A stretch of DNA of 64,000 bases. Origin: Paludibacter sp. GTDB lineage: Bacteria > Bacteroidota > Bacteroidia > Bacteroidales > Paludibacteraceae. The position numbers were made by a program, and so were the translations under genes. Shown here in pieces: positions 53,364 through 62,321 of the stretch. The stretch is taken from positions 62,001 through 126,000 of the forward strand of contig NZ_WASO01000002.1 of NCBI RefSeq assembly GCF_009712605.1, read 5' to 3'. Each line of letters begins with the position of its first letter. Positions within the stretch are counted from its first letter, which is position 1. Under the pieces are notes generated by a model. It saw only the letters and a program-made list of their open reading frames with translations. It was not told where the DNA came from and did no database searches.

Positions 53364-54896
53364 ATGACGATGAGACCTCTTTTTTCTGCCGGTGTGCGTC
53401 AAATGACTGCATTATTGCTGCTTACTACAGCCCTTGTAATCTCTTCCTGTTCCAAAAAGGAATATCCCGACAATCTTACGTTTATCCCCAAAGAGAGCTC
53501 TTTGGTGGCTTGCATCGACCTGAAAGCGTTGGCCGAAAAAGCCGATATGAAAGAGTTGAAGAAGTCGGCAACGTTCAAGTCGCTCAGTCAGGAGGTATTT
53601 TCCGATCAACCGGCTCTAAAAGCAATCCTGGACGATCCTTCTAAAAGCGGAGTAAAATTCAAACAGGTTTTCATGTTCCTTACCGGTACGAAAAATGTGG
53701 GCGTTACCCTCGAACTGGACGATGCCTCTGATTTCGAATCGATGCTGAAAAAACTTGCCGAACAGGCGGGTCTTGCGCTGGATGTGAAGAAAGAGTCGGA
53801 TTGCAACTACGTAACGATGCCTCAGAATGACAGTACTCTGTTGGTATGGGACAAACATAAGGCGTTGCTGGTAGCCAATACTCCAAAGGATCAGGCGATA
53901 AAAATATTTACTACTCCTAAAGAGGCGAGCATTGTGACGGTGAAAGATTTTGCCGATGCTTACAAACAAAAGAAAGACCTTTTCCTCTGGACAAAAAACG
54001 ACAGCGCATCGAGCAGTCTTGGTGCATTGTTGCAATTGCCGGTGATGGCGGCCGAGACCGAATTGATGAAAGGTACTTTTACGCATGTCAATCTCGAATT
54101 TAAAGACGGTGAAGTGGTTTGTACGTCGGAAACTACTCCGCTTGAACTGGCAAAGAAACTGGATGCCAGGTATATCAGCGCTCATCCCGACGATAATATT
54201 CTGCGTTACTTTCCGAAAACTGCTTTCCTGATGGGACGTGTGGCACTCAATATGCCGGCTATTGCACAATATTTTTCGACAAGTAAGGATAGCAAAGCAT
54301 TTGCCAATGCCGATAACCTTAGGGTGATTAACTCCCTCAACGGTGATATGGTGTTCTCGGTGTTTAATTTTGCCAATGGCGTGCTCCCTGTTCCTCAGTT
54401 GGCTGTCGCTGCTACGGTGAAAGACAAATCGCTCTACGATTATATTCTCAAACAATTGCCGGCAATGGTTCAAAAGAAGAATACCGGTGCCTACCTGACG
54501 CTGACGCTCGATCCGTATGTGTTTTATTTGGCACAGAAGGGCAATTTGCTGATGGTAGCCAATAGCGAAGATGCCATTAAATCGTTTGCAGAAGGTAAAC
54601 CGCAGCCGGTAAGCTTGCTGGATGCTTCTCCGGTAGCCAATATCAAGGGCTGTCCCGGTGTGTTTTATCTCAACCTCGATCCCGATAATTACCCGCAGGC
54701 TATCATGAGTTTGCTCGATACGTTTGGCGGTGGTGCCGGTTCGAAATTCAAAACGATGCTTTTCCTGAAAGATTTGCAGGGAACGTATGATCCGAATACG
54801 GCGCAGGGTAAAGTGGTGCTTAGACTGAAAGAAAGTAATAAAAACAGTCTGGCGGTGATCCTGCAGAAAGCCGACGAACTGGTGGTGGCAAGATAA
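53364..54896 (+). CDS. DUF4836 lipoprotein
   Basis: 510 residues from the ATG at 53364. Lipoprotein signal with VISSC (Cys29). DUF4836 pattern: FIPKESSLVACIDLKALAEKADM, GVTLELDDASDFESMLKKL, FLWTKNDSASSSL, and LNGDMVFSVFNFANG. An envelope lipoprotein of Bacteroidota with unknown function. Followed after 200 bases by the ABC pair. Confidence 0.88.
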   Translation: MTMRPLFSAGVRQMTALLLLTTALVISSCSKKEYPDNLTFIPKESSLVACIDLKALAEKADMKELKKSATFKSLSQEVFSDQPALKAILDDPSKSGVKFKQVFMFLTGTKNVGVTLELDDASDFESMLKKLAEQAGLALDVKKESDCNYVTMPQNDSTLLVWDKHKALLVANTPKDQAIKIFTTPKEASIVTVKDFADAYKQKKDLFLWTKNDSASSSLGALLQLPVMAAETELMKGTFTHVNLEFKDGEVVCTSETTPLELAKKLDARYISAHPDDNILRYFPKTAFLMGRVALNMPAIAQYFSTSKDSKAFANADNLRVINSLNGDMVFSVFNFANGVLPVPQLAVAATVKDKSLYDYILKQLPAMVQKKNTGAYLTLTLDPYVFYLAQKGNLLMVANSEDAIKSFAEGKPQPVSLLDASPVANIKGCPGVFYLNLDPDNYPQAIMSLLDTFGGGAGSKFKTMLFLKDLQGTYDPNTAQGKVVLRLKESNKNSLAVILQKADELVVAR

Positions 54897-55096
54897 TATA
54901 TTCGAATTTCAGTAAACATTAAGAAGTTAAGAAATATAGAGTTGCCTTAGGGTTGAAGTTCTTTTGTGTTCTTTGTGGTTAACCCGATTTTCTTGTGAAA
55001 TCAAGAGAACATCGAGTGATATAAAGAGCTGCTTAATAATCTTCATGCCTTAATGGTAAAAAATAGTGCTTCATTTTTAATTATTCATTATACAAA

Positions 55097-55741
55097 GTGC
55101 AAACAATAGAAATACACGACATTGTTCCTGATCCTATTGCCGACATTGCATCCAAATCGTCGGAAGTGTGGTTTAAGGATCATTCGTTTACACGCGGCAA
55201 ACACTACCTGATCACCGCCGAATCGGGTACCGGAAAATCTTCGTTTTTCGACTTCCTGTACGGACGTCGCCACGATTTTCAGGGCTCTATTACCTTCGAC
55301 GGAGCATCGCTTCATTCATTCAAAGTGCGCGACTGGAATAAGGTTCGCCAGCACAATATCAGTCTGGTTTTTCAGGGTTTCCGTCTTTTTCCGGAGCTTA
55401 CTGTTTGGGAAAATCTTCAGTTGAAGAATCACCAAACCGGCTATCTCTCCGATCAAAAGATGATGCAGATGCTCGAAACCCTTGGAATTCCGGAAAAGAA
55501 GGATATTCCGCTCCGGTTTATCTCTTACGGACAACAACAACGTGTGGCCATTATTCGTGCCATGTGCCAGCCTTTCGATTTCCTTTTGCTTGACGAGCCG
55601 TTTAGTCACCTCGATGAAGTAAACCAACGCACTATCTGCAATATGGTGAGTGCCGAACTGAAAGAACGCGGTGCAAGTCTTATGCTCTGCTCTCTCGGTG
55701 ATCCCTATTTCTTTGAATACGACGAAAAACTGAATATGTAA
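55097..55741 (+). CDS. LolD/MacB-like ABC transporter ATP-binding protein
   Basis: 214 residues, GTG start. Walker A AESGTGKSSFF; Q-loop LVFQGFRLF; Walker B FDFLLLDEPFSHLD. The signature loop reads FISYGQQQRVAIIRAM, not LSGGQ, and the switch region has LCSLGDPYF where a His is usual, so the hydrolysis site is divergent. It pairs with the FtsX-like permease 117 bases downstream. Such pairs extract lipoproteins or export peptides. Confidence 0.87.
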   Translation: MQTIEIHDIVPDPIADIASKSSEVWFKDHSFTRGKHYLITAESGTGKSSFFDFLYGRRHDFQGSITFDGASLHSFKVRDWNKVRQHNISLVFQGFRLFPELTVWENLQLKNHQTGYLSDQKMMQMLETLGIPEKKDIPLRFISYGQQQRVAIIRAMCQPFDFLLLDEPFSHLDEVNQRTICNMVSAELKERGASLMLCSLGDPYFFEYDEKLNM

Positions 55742-55748
55742 AATCAAT

Positions 55749-55856
55749 ATGATTTGAGAATGTGAAGATTTGAGGATGTGAAAATTTAGATTGAATCAAT
55801 TCGTTGCTTCATTTGTAATCCTCAAATTTCTAAATTCCCAAATCCCCAAATCAGGA
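55749..55856. repeat. Inverted repeat between ABC ATPase and permease genes
   Basis: GATTTGAGAATGTGAAGATT and GAGGATGTGAAAATTTAGA on the left are the imperfect inverse of AATCCTCAAATTTCTAAATT and CCCAAATCCCCAAATC on the right. 108 bases; it fills the gap between two genes that should be cotranscribed. Confidence 0.65.
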
Positions 55857-55858
55857 TT

Positions 55859-57046
55859 ATGTTACTCTGGAAATTATTACGCAAAAATATTGTGGCAGGG
55901 CAATTGGCCGGTTATGTTGCCGCCACGCTGCTGGGGCTTACTATCGTGTTGCTCTCCCTGCAATTTTATAACGATCTGCAACCGGTATTCAGTGCCAAGG
56001 AGGGCGTTTTTGCCCGTGACTACTTGGTCGTTAGTAAGAAAGTTTCTCTTCTGAAAACGCTGAAGATCAGTTCTACCGAGTTTTCGAAAAATGAAATGGC
56101 GGAAGTGCAGTCGCAGCCTTTTGTGAAACGGATGGCCGGATTCACCGCGGCAACATTCCGCGTGTATGCTTCTACAGCTATTTCGGGAAAGGTGGCAAAT
56201 TTCGGTACAATGCTCTTCTTTGAATCTGTGCCCGATACTTTTCTGGACATCAACTCTACGGACTGGAGATGGAGCCGGAATGCCAATTTTATCCCAATCA
56301 TCATTCCCCGTTCGTATCTGACGCTTTACAATTTTGGATTTGCTCCCAGTCAGGGATTGCCGCAGTTATCTGAAAAAACTATCGGTTTGTTAAATATGAA
56401 TATAGAGCTGTCGGGTAACGGCAAAGATGCTGTTTTTCAAAGCCGGATAGTTGGATTTACAGACCGGATCAATTCCATTTTGGTACCTCAGGAATTCATG
56501 GATTGGGCCAATGCTCAGTTTGGAACGGGCAGCGCACAACCTTCCCGTGTAATTATCGAGCCACATAATGTTACCGATCCGAAACTGGGCGAGTATTTCG
56601 CATCTCATCAGTATGAAATAGCCAACGATAAGGCATCGGCAGGGCAGGCATCGTCTTTTTTGCGTACCCTTATTCTTATTGTGATGGGGGTGGGGATTAT
56701 TATTACCCTGCTGGCTCTTGGGTTAATGCTGCTGAGTATCAACTTGCTCATTCAGAAGAATCATACCAAAATAGAAAATCTCTCGCTGATGGGCTTCTCG
56801 ACCGAGAAAATAGCGAAGCCTTATCAATATCTGGTGGTGATTCTCAATGTGGTGATTTTGCTGATAGCATTGGTGTTGGTGAATTACTTCAGGGGACAAT
56901 ATACCGCCAGTTTCAATACCAGTATTCATATCGATGATGGTAATCTGGCCTGGAATTATATTCTGTGGGGCGTTTATATTGTCGTCGCTCTCTCGGCCAT
57001 CAACATCGGCTGGATTTATATGAAGGTAAAAGAAATCAGAAAATAA
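55859..57046 (+). CDS. FtsX/MacB-like ABC transporter permease
   Basis: 395 residues. N-terminal membrane helix (QLAGYVAATLLGLTIVLLSL), a large periplasmic domain (~45-265) and three C-terminal helices: FLRTLILIVMGVGIIITLLALGLMLLSINLLI, YLVVILNVVILLIALVLVNYF, and WNYILWGVYIVVALSAINIGWIYMKV. The KIENLSLMGFSTEKIAKPYQ loop is typical of FtsX-like permeases. Partner of the upstream ATPase. Confidence 0.87.
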   Translation: MLLWKLLRKNIVAGQLAGYVAATLLGLTIVLLSLQFYNDLQPVFSAKEGVFARDYLVVSKKVSLLKTLKISSTEFSKNEMAEVQSQPFVKRMAGFTAATFRVYASTAISGKVANFGTMLFFESVPDTFLDINSTDWRWSRNANFIPIIIPRSYLTLYNFGFAPSQGLPQLSEKTIGLLNMNIELSGNGKDAVFQSRIVGFTDRINSILVPQEFMDWANAQFGTGSAQPSRVIIEPHNVTDPKLGEYFASHQYEIANDKASAGQASSFLRTLILIVMGVGIIITLLALGLMLLSINLLIQKNHTKIENLSLMGFSTEKIAKPYQYLVVILNVVILLIALVLVNYFRGQYTASFNTSIHIDDGNLAWNYILWGVYIVVALSAINIGWIYMKVKEIRK

Positions 57047-57053
57047 AAACAAA

Positions 57054-57100
57054 GCATCCCGGCTTAAAGATCGCTTGATCCGAAAGCCGGGATGTTTTTT
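57054..57100. terminator. Terminator between permease and WG-repeat gene
   Basis: CATCCCGGCTT and AAGCCGGGATG make a perfect stem followed by TTTTTT on the plus strand. The T run overlaps the stop codon of the convergent WG gene. Confidence 0.92.
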
Positions 57101-58709
57101 AGTGACTCCAGTATTCTAAACCATTTGTATTGATATATCCTTTTGTGTCGTCTTGTGTTCTAACGAGTGCCAGACCATTTTTGAAATCCGATACCCATTT
57201 GTATTTACAGGAAATGGTTAGTCGTCCTTTTTTGTTGATAAACCCTGCAAGTCCGTCCGCTTCGACCCATGCCATTCCTTCCGAAAACTGCCCGATAAAC
57301 TGATAATTGCAAGGTGTTATTTCTCGGCCTGTGATGTCGATTAAACCAAATTTGCCATCGCGTTTTACTCGTGCTAACCCGTTAATGAGAGGCTCGATTG
57401 CGTCGTATATGCAAGGGGCAATCTCAGTGCCGTTGAAGTCGATTATGCCCCATTGCCCGTTTAATTTGAAACAGGCCATAAAACTGGTGAATTTTCTCAC
57501 TGCGTCATACATACATGATACAATTTCTTGTTCATGTGTGTCGAAAATGCCCCAAAATCCCTCGGAATAGACGCCAATCAATCCCTCGCAAATTGATTTG
57601 ACGGCTTCGTATCTGCAAGGAACTATTATCTTCCCTTTTCGGTTGATGCATCCAACTTTCCCATTTATGGAGATTTCGGCGATGTTGTCTGAAAAGTGGC
57701 CTATGTAGTCAAACTTGCATGCAATCACTACGTCTCCCTTCGTATTTACTGCTCCCCAGTGAAAATCAGTCTGAACAATGGCTAATCCATCGTAAAACTG
57801 CCCGATTGTATCGTATTTGTACGGAATTATTTCATTTCCATCGATATCGGTATATCCCCAGTATCCGTCTTTTTGGCATCTGGCCATTTGGTTAATAAAC
57901 TGGTCGATAAATTGAAAAGAGCAAGTAACGGTTTCTTTTCCTGACGCATCCAAGTATCCCCATTTCCCGTTTCTTTTAACGCGGGCAATATTGTTGGCAA
58001 GCGATTCAATTTCAAAATACCTGCAGGTACGCTTGTCTTTACAAACAAGCTCAATTAAGCTCCAATCTTTATCTATTTTGACCTTTAGCAAATTTTTCTC
58101 GAATTTTTCAATATCGTTGTACCTGCAGGTAATTAATTCACATCCGGTGTAATCAACTACACCCCATTTTCTATTTGCCTTAATACTAAATAAGCCGTTG
58201 CCAAGATATTTAATGTTCTCGTGTGCGCATACTAAAATTTCTTCTCCAAAGTTGTTTATAGCGCCCCATTTGCCGTTTAGTTCCACTTCGGCGTATCCGT
58301 CTGTGAAGTTACCGATATAATCATACTTGCAGCTTGTAAGCCTTTTCCCTGTTTTGGTGGCTAATCCGTATTTGTTGTTTTGTTTGAGAATTATTTTGCC
58401 ATCGTTCAACCGTTCTATAGAATCATATCTGCATGGGTAAATTTCTTTGCCTGTATAGTCTATGAGCCCCCATTTTTGATTTGCTTTAATTGTTGCGTTG
58501 CCGCACCAGAATAGGCAGGCTTCCTCATAAACACATGGAATGATGACTTTTTGTATCGTATTGCAATAGCCCCATTTGTCTCCTTTTTTGTAAGGAATTA
58601 AAAGATTGTCGGTCGCAACTCCTGTCGGTTTAAATTTTCGTATAGTCCATTTATTCAGCCTTATTGCCTGAGGTCTGCCAAGTCTTATTTCTGGTTTGCC
58701 GGTAACCAT
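57099..58709 (-). CDS. WG-repeat protein A
   Basis: 536 residues made of 15 WG repeats of ~34-35 residues (KWGLIDYTGKEIYPCRYDSI and variants), with (I/V)xC(R/K)YD turns. No signal peptide or membrane segment, so it is probably cytoplasmic. A ~45-residue N-terminal extension precedes LLIPYKKGDKWGY. Repeats 10, 14 and 15 have lost the Trp (KVG, LAG, TKG). WG-repeat domains are thought to form beta folds for protein binding; function unknown. It follows the small W-Y-D-W-G peptide gene and is a full-length paralogue of the protein at 59715. Confidence 0.9.
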   Translation of the reverse strand: MVTGKPEIRLGRPQAIRLNKWTIRKFKPTGVATDNLLIPYKKGDKWGYCNTIQKVIIPCVYEEACLFWCGNATIKANQKWGLIDYTGKEIYPCRYDSIERLNDGKIILKQNNKYGLATKTGKRLTSCKYDYIGNFTDGYAEVELNGKWGAINNFGEEILVCAHENIKYLGNGLFSIKANRKWGVVDYTGCELITCRYNDIEKFEKNLLKVKIDKDWSLIELVCKDKRTCRYFEIESLANNIARVKRNGKWGYLDASGKETVTCSFQFIDQFINQMARCQKDGYWGYTDIDGNEIIPYKYDTIGQFYDGLAIVQTDFHWGAVNTKGDVVIACKFDYIGHFSDNIAEISINGKVGCINRKGKIIVPCRYEAVKSICEGLIGVYSEGFWGIFDTHEQEIVSCMYDAVRKFTSFMACFKLNGQWGIIDFNGTEIAPCIYDAIEPLINGLARVKRDGKFGLIDITGREITPCNYQFIGQFSEGMAWVEADGLAGFINKKGRLTISCKYKWVSDFKNGLALVRTQDDTKGYINTNGLEYWSH

Positions 58710-59130
58710 AATGAGATTTTGATTGATTGACTCTTTAGATAATGGTAAGAGATATGTGTACAGCTAAAATTCTGTAAATGATAGAAGTTTAGTTGAAAGT
58801 TGAAGGAGCTTGGAGTTCTCCTTCTTTCGATTGCCCGATCTTAAAATGTTTTACAGTATTGTGGGGTCCGCATAACGGATTGTGTATGCTCTCCAATGGG
58901 AATTTATATATGGAGAAGACGTTTCTCTATGCCTTCTCCCGACGCTAAAAGGAGTTTCATCAGGATGTTCAGGGATGGGTGTGTCATGTTGTGCAATAGT
59001 GTTTGTTTCGTGTTGGCTTAAGCGCTGACTGATGATCTGGTAGGGAATGAATGTGATGCGGGTTATCTATTTCGGAAAACAAAAAAGCCGGATAACTGTC
59101 TTATAGTGCGATAGAATTGGTTTTTTAGGT
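58710..59130. other. Gap between small peptide A and WG gene A
   Basis: 421 bases without a convincing gene on either strand. It would be transcribed if peptide and WG gene form one unit. A GGAG.. / ..CTCC rich stretch (AAGGAGCTTGGAGTTCTCCTTC near 58803-58825) can fold as a hairpin. Confidence 0.4.
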
Positions 59131-59328
59131 TTAACCCCAGTCATACCAAACGACACTACTGCTTACAACAGTGATTGTTATAGGCGCTTTCTCTCTATTG
59201 TCAGGCAGAGTGGTGGTCACAATCATTCTCTCGTTGTTACTGTCTTGTTGGGGCGGAAGAATTTGCTTGCGGGTAGTAGATAGTCTTCCTGTTACAGTCC
59301 TTGTGTGGTGCAAAGTTCTTGTTCTCAT
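59131..59328 (-). CDS. Small peptide A, C-terminus W-Y-D-W-G
   Basis: 65 residues, beginning MRTRTLHHTRTV and ending SSSVVWYDWG. No signal peptide; very basic first half. The same features (TLH[HY] near the start, SSVV, final W-[YF]-D-W-G) are in the peptide at 61590-61796, and both precede a WG-repeat gene, which is the main reason to believe it. An out-of-frame overlapping frame (59237-59443) is considered a shadow. It resembles a RiPP precursor in size and shape, but no modifying enzyme is in the window. Function unknown. Confidence 0.6.
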   Translation of the reverse strand: MRTRTLHHTRTVTGRLSTTRKQILPPQQDSNNERMIVTTTLPDNREKAPITITVVSSSVVWYDWG

Positions 59329-59714
59329 GTTTTGTTTGTTGAAGGTTCTTGTTGGAGAAAATCATTGGCAGAAAGAGTTTCAGATACATCACGTATTTCA
59401 GAAAAACTGCAATCGGCATTGCGCTTAAAATACAGAGAGTCACAGTGGAGGATCAGTTGCACATTGCAAATATAATCCCGAAAAGAATGAATTGATTTTT
59501 ATGGTGGGTTAAATCGGATCATGATTTGGTTAAATGGTGTAAATGCTAAGTAGTTAAAATAAGAATTGTTATGCCGGTTTATTCTAATATTTAGTCTCTT
59601 ATATGGAATAAATATCGGGTTGTATTTTCTGAATAATGAATCATTGACTAATGATTTCTTTGAATTGTTATAACAGACTCTTTTGAACCGATAGGTTTTT
59701 ATTGAGTTGAAAAA
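59329..59714. other. Region upstream of small peptide A
   Basis: 386 bases between the WG protein B stop and peptide A. It holds the peptide A promoter element and leader; the leader ends AACAAACAAAAC just before the start codon, like AACAAACTAAAC ahead of peptide B. No other gene is seen. Confidence 0.45.
59467..59474 (-). promoter_or_regulatory. -7 element upstream of small peptide A
   Basis: TATATTTG on the minus strand, exact -7 match, 139 bases before the peptide start. No clear -33 TTTG. The layout equals that upstream of peptide B. Confidence 0.5.
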
Positions 59715-61325
59715 TTAGTCCTCCCAATATGTGGAGCCGTTACTATGTACGAATCCGATTGTGTTATTGTCAAGACCCGCGATGGCAAGGTTATCTTCGA
59801 ACTCCCAGACCCATTTATACTTGCAGGGTATTGTTTCCTGACCGCCTTTGTTAATGAATCCTGATTTTGAATTTGCCTCTACCCAAGCCAACCCGTTTGA
59901 GAATTTTCCGATATGTTTATATTTGCATCTGACGATTTCCTCTCCTCTGGTATTGATTAATCCGGCAAGAGATTTGTTGTATACGCGGGCCACTTCATCG
60001 TGAGGTTCTTCAATCTTATCATACCTGCACGGTACAATCTCTCTTCCTGTGTAATCAATAATGCCCCATTTTCCTCTGATTTTTACGAGAATCATCGTGT
60101 CATTGAATCGTGCAATTGCATCATAAACGGTGGATGTTAAGGAGAGACCGGCTGGATTTATCAGGTTCCAGTAGCCATTTAGATGTACCCCGTAAGTGTT
60201 TTTGCAGATTGACTTAATGGATTCATATCCTGAAAATAGCATTACTCTAAAGTTTTTATTGATAACGCCTAGTCTGTCATTAACGGCAATTTCTGCTTTT
60301 CCGTTAGAGAAATTGCCAATAAAAGAGTATTGAAACGGAGCTTTTATTTCGCCAAAATTGTTAATGATGCCCCAACGATTGTTTTTGCAAACTCCGGCTA
60401 AATGCTCATGAAAATCATTGACCATATCATATTTGCAGGTAATGACTTCGAGACCGGCTGTGTCGACAAATCCCCATTGGCCGTTATGTAAACAGCGTGC
60501 CAGTCCGTCAGAGAAATCTCCTATTTGCTTGTATATACACGGTACGGCGATCGCTCCGGTTTTGTCAATATATCCCCATTTCCCATTGATTTTGACTTTG
60601 CATAAACCGTTGTTTATGCTTTCCATGACCGTGTAATGACAGGGAACGATTTCTGTCCCATCGGAATCAATAATGCCCCATCTCCGATTGTCACTAACCC
60701 GAAATAATGAACTGCCAAAAATATCGATGCTATTAAATCTGCTAGGGGTGATTTCATGACCGGAACTGTCAACCAATGCCCAGAGTTTATTTGTGCAAGC
60801 GGCAAAATACCCATTCCCGAAATTCTTTAGATTACGATATCTGACAGGCAAAACTTCTTTACCAGAGATAGAAAGAATTCCTCTTTTGTCGTCGTTTTCC
60901 ACTTCGGCATATCCATTGTGAAATTTGCTGATAAAATCATATTTACATGGAATAATTTCCATTCCAAATATATCTGTTAAGCCCCATTTGCCTCCTTGTT
61001 TTACAGATAAAATCGTTTCGGTATTCACATCAATAGCATCGTAATGACAGTTTATCAGTTCATTGCCATTATTAGTAATTATGCCCCATTTGTTATTCTT
61101 TGATACGAAGGCAATTCCGTTTTTGAATTTCCGAACAGCGTCATATTTACATGGAATAATTAATCTCTTTTGAAGGTTGGAGAACCCCCACTTAGTCCCT
61201 TTTCTGTAAGGAATTAATATGTTTTCGGCTTGTAGGTCAAAATCCGAATTGAAAAGAGTGGGTCTGAGGGGTAGTCTGACGACAGAACGTCTGTTGTACG
61301 AGGAAAGGATGCTATTTTCTTCCAT
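59715..61325 (-). CDS. WG-repeat protein B
   Basis: 536 residues, 15 WG repeats in the same order and register as protein A (KWGIITNNGNEL, KWGLTDIFGMEI, RWGIIDSDGTEI, KWGYIDKTGAIA, KWGIIDYTGREI). Repeats 10, 14 and 15 are degenerate in both proteins, so this is a whole-gene duplication followed by strong divergence. The N-terminal segment leads to NILIPYRKGTKWGF, matching protein A. Probably cytoplasmic. Follows peptide B by 264 bases. Confidence 0.9.
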   Translation of the reverse strand: MEENSILSSYNRRSVVRLPLRPTLFNSDFDLQAENILIPYRKGTKWGFSNLQKRLIIPCKYDAVRKFKNGIAFVSKNNKWGIITNNGNELINCHYDAIDVNTETILSVKQGGKWGLTDIFGMEIIPCKYDFISKFHNGYAEVENDDKRGILSISGKEVLPVRYRNLKNFGNGYFAACTNKLWALVDSSGHEITPSRFNSIDIFGSSLFRVSDNRRWGIIDSDGTEIVPCHYTVMESINNGLCKVKINGKWGYIDKTGAIAVPCIYKQIGDFSDGLARCLHNGQWGFVDTAGLEVITCKYDMVNDFHEHLAGVCKNNRWGIINNFGEIKAPFQYSFIGNFSNGKAEIAVNDRLGVINKNFRVMLFSGYESIKSICKNTYGVHLNGYWNLINPAGLSLTSTVYDAIARFNDTMILVKIRGKWGIIDYTGREIVPCRYDKIEEPHDEVARVYNKSLAGLINTRGEEIVRCKYKHIGKFSNGLAWVEANSKSGFINKGGQETIPCKYKWVWEFEDNLAIAGLDNNTIGFVHSNGSTYWED

Positions 61326-61589
61326 ACTGTTCAGGTATTAGGGTTCGTAATCAACAAAATTTGACAGATGAAACAATTTGAATGTAATGGATGGTGAAAA
61401 TATTGTTTGTATAAGTATCAATTATACAATTGTTTACGTTGTGTTGTATTTGTGGTTTGAGGGTGACGCGTCGCCTGCCCATCATATAAACTATAATAGG
61501 AATAGTCTGATCTGCAACATTATTGCTGCATACATCAGTAAAAATAGAAAATGAGAAGCTACAAAATCAGAAAAGTTCTCTTTAGAAGA

Positions 61590-61796
61590 TTACCCCCAAT
61601 CGAACCAGGGAGTGTGTGGCTTTTTTAAAACGACCGAAGAATAAATGGTTGACTCAATGATGAAAGAGCCGACATCGTTTCTGCTTATTGGTGTAGCAGG
61701 TTGGTTGTTTTGTGATGAGTTTTTTCCAGTATTATTCAACCTCTCTTGTGCGCTCAACGCGTTTGGCTTCCTGTAATGTAATGTGTCTTTTTTCAT
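61590..61796 (-). CDS. Small peptide B, C-terminus W-F-D-W-G
   Basis: 68 residues, beginning MKKDTLHYRKPNALS and ending SSVVLKKPHTPWFDWG. Polar, Asn/Gln-rich middle (NNTGKNSSQNNQPATP); no signal peptide. Homologous in plan to peptide A: TLH[HY], SSVV and the final W-[YF]-D-W-G. First gene after a promoter on the minus strand and followed by WG protein B. Precursor-peptide-like, function unknown. Confidence 0.62.
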   Translation of the reverse strand: MKKDTLHYRKPNALSAQERLNNTGKNSSQNNQPATPISRNDVGSFIIESTIYSSVVLKKPHTPWFDWG

Positions 61797-61948
61797 ACAG
61801 TCTTGAGGTTTAGTTTGTTAGAATATCAGTTGTAATAACAAGTGCTTCAAAAAGAATATGCAATGCTTTCAGTAATAGTAAAATTTCCCTATGAGTCGTA
61901 AGTAATATTACGGTGATGTGAAAATAATTATGTAGAATTATACTTTCA

Positions 61949-61956
61949 CAAATATA
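61949..61956 (-). promoter_or_regulatory. -7 element upstream of small peptide B
   Basis: TATATTTG on the minus strand, exact match, 153 bases before the peptide start. No TTTG at the usual distance. Confidence 0.5.
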
Positions 61957-62313
61957 GTATTACAAATGAAAAATAGATTTTAATTGAGGTGAAATTAACG
62001 TGATTTAACGTTAATTAAATTCAAATATATAATGTTGAATTCAGGTAGTATTTGGATGTAATTTGTAAAATATTAGATACATATGATATTTCATTCCGAC
62101 TTGTTTATGGTTAAATAATGTTTTCTTAATAATTTCTTATTGGAAATTATAATTGAATTTTTATGTAGTGAATGGTACTTGCATTTTGTTTTGATGGGGA
62201 TATGAAAATATGGTGGTTAATTAAATGTTATGTTGGTTTTTATCTCTAATTTTGGTGTTGAGGCTATTTATTTCTGAAATGTTATTGTAAATATTTGTTT
62301 AGATTAAAAATTG

Positions 62314-62321
62314 TATATTTG
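62314..62321 (+). promoter_or_regulatory. -7 element of AraC-type gene
   Basis: TATATTTG, exact TAnnTTTG, 72 bases before the start. A TTTG at 62294-62297 is only 16 bases upstream, short of the usual spacing. Confidence 0.5.

Noticed and set aside
59237-59443. Alternative 68-codon frame overlapping small peptide A
   Set aside because: It has no counterpart upstream of WG protein B, whereas the W-Y-D-W-G frame has one. Part of its length is the leader of peptide A.
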